A DNA stretch of 10,513 bases, from assembly GCA_023453655.1 (NCBI GenBank), contig JAEXTE010000469.1, positions 1-10,513 on the forward strand, read 5' to 3'. Within the stretch, counting starts at the first letter, position 1; the number at the start of each line of letters is the position of its first letter. Below are positions 7,710-10,513 of the stretch, piece by piece. The notes beneath the pieces were generated by a model. The model was not told the origin of the DNA. It saw nothing but the letters and a program-made list of their open reading frames with translations, and did no database searches. Made by a program: the position numbers and the translations under genes. This stretch comes from Pseudomonadota bacterium (GTDB lineage: Bacteria > Pseudomonadota > Gammaproteobacteria > Xanthomonadales > Xanthomonadaceae).

Positions 7710-7717
7710 CAACGACG

Positions 7718-8632
7718 TTACGGGGCAGCCGCGGAGGCCGCTTGCCGGCGCGTGCCGGTCCGGTTTGCCGCGTGAGGCGTGGCGGCGAGGCGGTAGCGCG
7801 ACGGCGGCATGCCGAAGCGCGCGCGGAACGCGCGCGAGAAGCTGCAGTTGTTCTCGAAGCCGCAGGCCTCGCCCGCCTCGCCCACCGACAGGCGCGTGCC
7901 CCGCAGCAGCCGCGCGGCCTGCGCCAGGCGCAGCCGGCTCGATGCCGCCTGCGGGCCTTCGCCATACAGCGCCTGGAAGGTCTTGGTGAAATACCAGACC
8001 GACACGCTGCCCAGCTCGGCGAGTTCGGCGATGCGTACCGGCCGGTCGAGGTTGCCGGCCAGGTGCATCCAGGCGCGCTGCATCCGCGCGAACACCTGTC
8101 GCCGGCGCCGCAGCGAGCGCCCCGGGCAACGATCGATCAGTTCGCGCAGCGGCGCCTGCTGCCGCGCCAGCAGCCGCAGCAGCGGCTCCGCGTGCAGCCA
8201 GGCCACCTCCTGCTGGCCGCGCGCGTTGCGCTGGAACCTGGCGCAGCGCCGCCACAGCCGCAGCGCCGCGGTGCTCGCGCCGGGCTCGAGCGGGCCGAGT
8301 CCCGCGAACAGCCCGCCTTCCGCCGCCGCCATGGCCTGCAGCCGCGCGGGCAGCGCGAACCCGAGCACGAGGCCCTGTTGCGCCGCCTGCAGCAGCGGCC
8401 GTGCATCGCGGTCCAGCACGATCCACTGCCCGCGGCAGAGGCTGAAGCGGCCTTCGCGGCAGTCCAGCGTGGCGCCGCCGCGCAGCACCAGCCAGGCGCT
8501 GGCGGCGGCGTCCACCACCGCCACGCTGCCGCCGCGGCTCGCCGCCAGCAGGGTGGGCATCTCGTCGTCGGGCAATGCGCAACCGGTGGCCTGCATGCCA
8601 CCGCGGTCGCTCCAGATCGTCTGCATCTGCAT
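7718..8632 (-). CDS. AraC-family transcriptional regulator
   Basis: A 304-residue soluble regulator with an N-terminal sensing half (about 1-190; its first part resembles a small beta-rich cupin-like effector domain, with no clear ligand motif) and a C-terminal AraC double helix-turn-helix (about 195-282). Helix landmarks are IAELAELGSVSVWYFTKTF (201-219) and SVGEAGEACGFENNCSFSRA (249-268), with the family end motif PSRYR at 277-281. The frame is open to an upstream Met at 8728, but that would overlap the preceding gene. The ATG at 8632 has a good GGAG 6 nt upstream (8639-8642) and is chosen; a second ATG sits two codons later. An Ala/Arg-rich tail follows the HTH. It lies 47 bp before the TonB receptor gene on the same strand and is the best candidate to control it; the inducer is unknown. 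Confidence 0.9.
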   Translation of the reverse strand: MQMQTIWSDRGGMQATGCALPDDEMPTLLAASRGGSVAVVDAAASAWLVLRGGATLDCREGRFSLCRGQWIVLDRDARPLLQAAQQGLVLGFALPARLQAMAAAEGGLFAGLGPLEPGASTAALRLWRRCARFQRNARGQQEVAWLHAEPLLRLLARQQAPLRELIDRCPGRSLRRRRQVFARMQRAWMHLAGNLDRPVRIAELAELGSVSVWYFTKTFQALYGEGPQAASSRLRLAQAARLLRGTRLSVGEAGEACGFENNCSFSRAFRARFGMPPSRYRLAATPHAANRTGTRRQAASAAAP

Positions 8633-8638
8633 GGCTGT

Positions 8639-8642
8639 CTCC
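8639..8642 (-). promoter_or_regulatory. Ribosome binding site choosing the start of the AraC-type gene
   Basis: GGAG on the minus strand with a 6-nt spacer to the ATG at 8632. It supports that start rather than the in-frame upstream Met at 8728, which would place about 40 bp of coding sequence over the end of the preceding gene. Confidence 0.65.
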
Positions 8643-8687
8643 GTGTGCGGAATCGAGCCTGCTGTTTGACGCTTCCCGCTCCGAAAC

Positions 8688-10513
8688 TCAGGAAACCAGC
8701 ACGAAATCGCGCCGACATCGCGCCGCATCGCATCCGAAAGTCATGCTGCGCGCGGCGTTTTCCGTGACTTCCGGCAGGGTGCGCGCCGCCCTCGACGGCT
8801 CCGCTGGGGGTTCGCGCAGCGCCTGCGGCAGCGCGCCCCAGCCGATGTCGACGTTCTGGCTCATCGGCAGTCCCAGGTAGAGCCAGCGTCCCTGCGCATC
8901 CACGGTCGGCGAGCCGCCGACGGCCATGCCCTCGCGGAAGAGGCAGCGTCCCGGCCCCGGTGCCAGCAGCGGGCGCCACGGGGTCGCGCATCCGGACTCG
9001 GGACCGATCGAATACACGCGTCCCGCGTGCAGGCCCCAGTGGCGGTAGTGCTGCGTGTCGGGTAACGCGTCGGAGATCCGCACGCTGCCGTGCAACGACG
9101 CGCCGGTCCGCCAGAGGCCGGGGGCCGAAGGCCGGGTGAACAGGACCGCGCCGGAGCTGGCGTCGTAGCGCGCCAGGCCGACGTCGTCCTCCGAGGCGAG
9201 TTCGCGCCAGCCCTCGCGACCGTACAGCACCATACGTACCCGGCCGCGGCCATCGTCCACGCCGACCAGCAGGCGGTCGGCGCGATCGACGTAGGCGGCG
9301 AACACCGGGCGAGCGGCCGGCACGGCCAGCATCTGCACGCGCCCCGAACCGGCATCGACCTCGAACAGACGCTCGCCGTCCCCGGTACGGCCGAGCACCA
9401 GCAGGCTGCGGCCATCGGCCGACCACACCGGCGCATGCCGCGGCAGCGGCTGCAGGCCCTCGACCGCCCGCAGCGTCTCCGGCTGGTCGACTTCGCCCAG
9501 CCACAGCTGCACCGCCATCGACCGGTCGGACAGGAAGGCCAGCGTGCGGCCGTCCGGCGACAGCGCGGGCAGCAGGTCCACGCCGCTGGAGGCGAACACC
9601 GGTTCCGGCGCCGCTTCCGCCACGCCGTCCAGGCGCGCGCGGAACAGTCCGCTGCGCGACTGGTCGATCTCGAACACCATCGACCAGGCATCCGCGGCGA
9701 CGTCCGGATACACCGCATTGCCCACCGGCGGGCGCGGCAGCGCCTGCATGCTGCCGTCCTCCAGCCGCAGCAGCCACAGCGTCGACTGGCTGGCGACATG
9801 GCTCAGCACCAGGCCGCTGCCGTCCGGCAGCCAGTCCCAGCCGCGGATGTCGCCGCGCAGCCGCGTCAGCGGGCGCGGCGTCCCGCCCTCGGCCGGCATG
9901 ACCCACAGATCGGCCAGCGACAGGTTGCGGCGGAACGCGAGCATCCTCCCGTCCGGCGAGTAACGCGGCAGCTGGTCGACGTCGCCCTCGCCCACGTCGT
10001 AGGCCAGCGGTTGCCAGCGACCCGTCGCGAAATCGAGCCGGTGCAGCGCGGCGCCGGCGGCGCCATCGCTGCGCTGACCCCCCATCACCAGGCCCCGTCC
10101 ATCGGGCGTCCAGTCGAACTGCGACCAGCTGCCGTGCAGGCAGGGACCCGCCTCGCGCGGTTCGCCGCCGCTGGCGGCCACGAGCATGAAGCGGCAACTG
10201 TCGCGTGAGATGCGGACGAAGGCGATCCGCGTGCCGTCGCGCGACCAGGCCGGCGCGGTGTCGGATTCCACCTCTCCCGGCGCGGTCAACGGCCGGGCCG
10301 CGGTCTGCCCGACCGTCTGCAGCATCAGGACGCTGCCGCCCTCGCCCGCGGTCTGGGCGAAGGCCACCGTGGCGCCGTCCGGCGACAGCGCCGGCAGGCG
10401 CTCCTGGCCTGGCGTGGACACGATCGCGCGATAGGCCAGGTCCAGTTCCGGCGCCGGCTCGCGGCTGCCGCGCGCCGGCGCATCGCGCGCGGCCAGGGTC
10501 CACAGCCAGGCGC
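8688..10513 (-). CDS. PD40/TolB-like beta-propeller protein, probably the C-terminal part of a CadC-like membrane regulator; 5' end cut off
   Basis: The frame is open to the window edge (codons from 10511), giving 607 visible residues; the GTG at 10421 is unlikely to be the true start. Numbered from that GTG, seven WD40-like PD40 repeats show as xxDG turns followed by hydrophobic strands: SPDG 13-16, SRDG 60-63, TPDG 105-108, SPDG 155-158, LPDG 198-201, SPDG 288-291, SADG 334-337. Such repeats build a beta-propeller as in TolB. The first visible residues, AWLWTLAA, look like the end of a transmembrane helix. In Xanthomonadaceae this architecture (cytoplasmic winged helix, one TM helix, periplasmic propeller) is common, so a one-component transcription regulator is inferred, though the DNA-binding part is not in view. 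A TolB-like or peptidase-propeller protein is the alternative. It ends 55 bp before the AraC-type gene on the same strand. Its last 15 residues hold a Cys pair (GCDAARC). Confidence 0.8.
   Translation of the reverse strand, partial: AWLWTLAARDAPARGSREPAPELDLAYRAIVSTPGQERLPALSPDGATVAFAQTAGEGGSVLMLQTVGQTAARPLTAPGEVESDTAPAWSRDGTRIAFVRISRDSCRFMLVAASGGEPREAGPCLHGSWSQFDWTPDGRGLVMGGQRSDGAAGAALHRLDFATGRWQPLAYDVGEGDVDQLPRYSPDGRMLAFRRNLSLADLWVMPAEGGTPRPLTRLRGDIRGWDWLPDGSGLVLSHVASQSTLWLLRLEDGSMQALPRPPVGNAVYPDVAADAWSMVFEIDQSRSGLFRARLDGVAEAAPEPVFASSGVDLLPALSPDGRTLAFLSDRSMAVQLWLGEVDQPETLRAVEGLQPLPRHAPVWSADGRSLLVLGRTGDGERLFEVDAGSGRVQMLAVPAARPVFAAYVDRADRLLVGVDDGRGRVRMVLYGREGWRELASEDDVGLARYDASSGAVLFTRPSAPGLWRTGASLHGSVRISDALPDTQHYRHWGLHAGRVYSIGPESGCATPWRPLLAPGPGRCLFREGMAVGGSPTVDAQGRWLYLGLPMSQNVDIGWGALPQALREPPAEPSRAARTLPEVTENAARSMTFGCDAARCRRDFVLVS

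Noticed and set aside
8137..10503. A long minus-strand frame in another register spanning the propeller and AraC genes
   Set aside because: The product is Ala/Arg/Gly/Pro-rich without recognisable folds and overlaps two well-supported genes in a different frame of the same strand.

Overview
The window comes from a GC-rich bacterial chromosome. The best fit is a gammaproteobacterium of the Xanthomonadaceae/Lysobacteraceae (Lysobacter/Luteimonas-like). The grounds are a gammaproteobacterial-type RpoH with a classical RpoH box, a large TonB-dependent receptor, a membrane-spanning regulator with a PD40 beta-propeller output or sensor half, and strong G/C preference at third codon positions throughout. 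The assignment is by family resemblance only. No rRNA, tRNA, CRISPR array, insertion sequence or phage gene is visible, and base composition looks uniform, so there is no sign of recent transfer.

Left part (1-2694, + strand): the 3' three-quarters of a type II NADH:quinone oxidoreductase, then a ZIP-family metal transporter (ZupT-like), then a small DUF2306-type integral membrane protein. These three need not be functionally linked.

Middle (2597-4715, - strand): a seven-helix membrane protein fused to an AraC-type DNA-binding domain runs convergently into the DUF2306 gene and overlaps its 3' end by 98 bp. Upstream of it is rpoH, the heat-shock sigma factor, closed by a clear intrinsic terminator. 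The rpoH leader holds a good match to a sigma-E (RpoE) promoter, a separate perfect TATAAT -10 box further up, and a perfect 9-bp inverted repeat just before the start codon.

Right part (4993-10513, - strand): in transcription order, a partial membrane-anchored PD40 beta-propeller protein (probably the C-terminal half of a CadC-like one-component regulator), an AraC-family regulator, and an 874-residue TonB-dependent outer-membrane receptor ending in a GNRA-capped hairpin terminator. Gaps of 55 and 47 bp suggest a co-transcribed or locally regulated uptake locus. A 14-bp perfect palindrome sits just before the receptor gene.

I found no clearly new multi-gene system such as a defence island, a biosynthetic cluster or a mobile element. 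The points most worth checking are the regulatory architecture ahead of rpoH, the convergent coding overlap, and the sensor/AraC/receptor arrangement with its palindrome.
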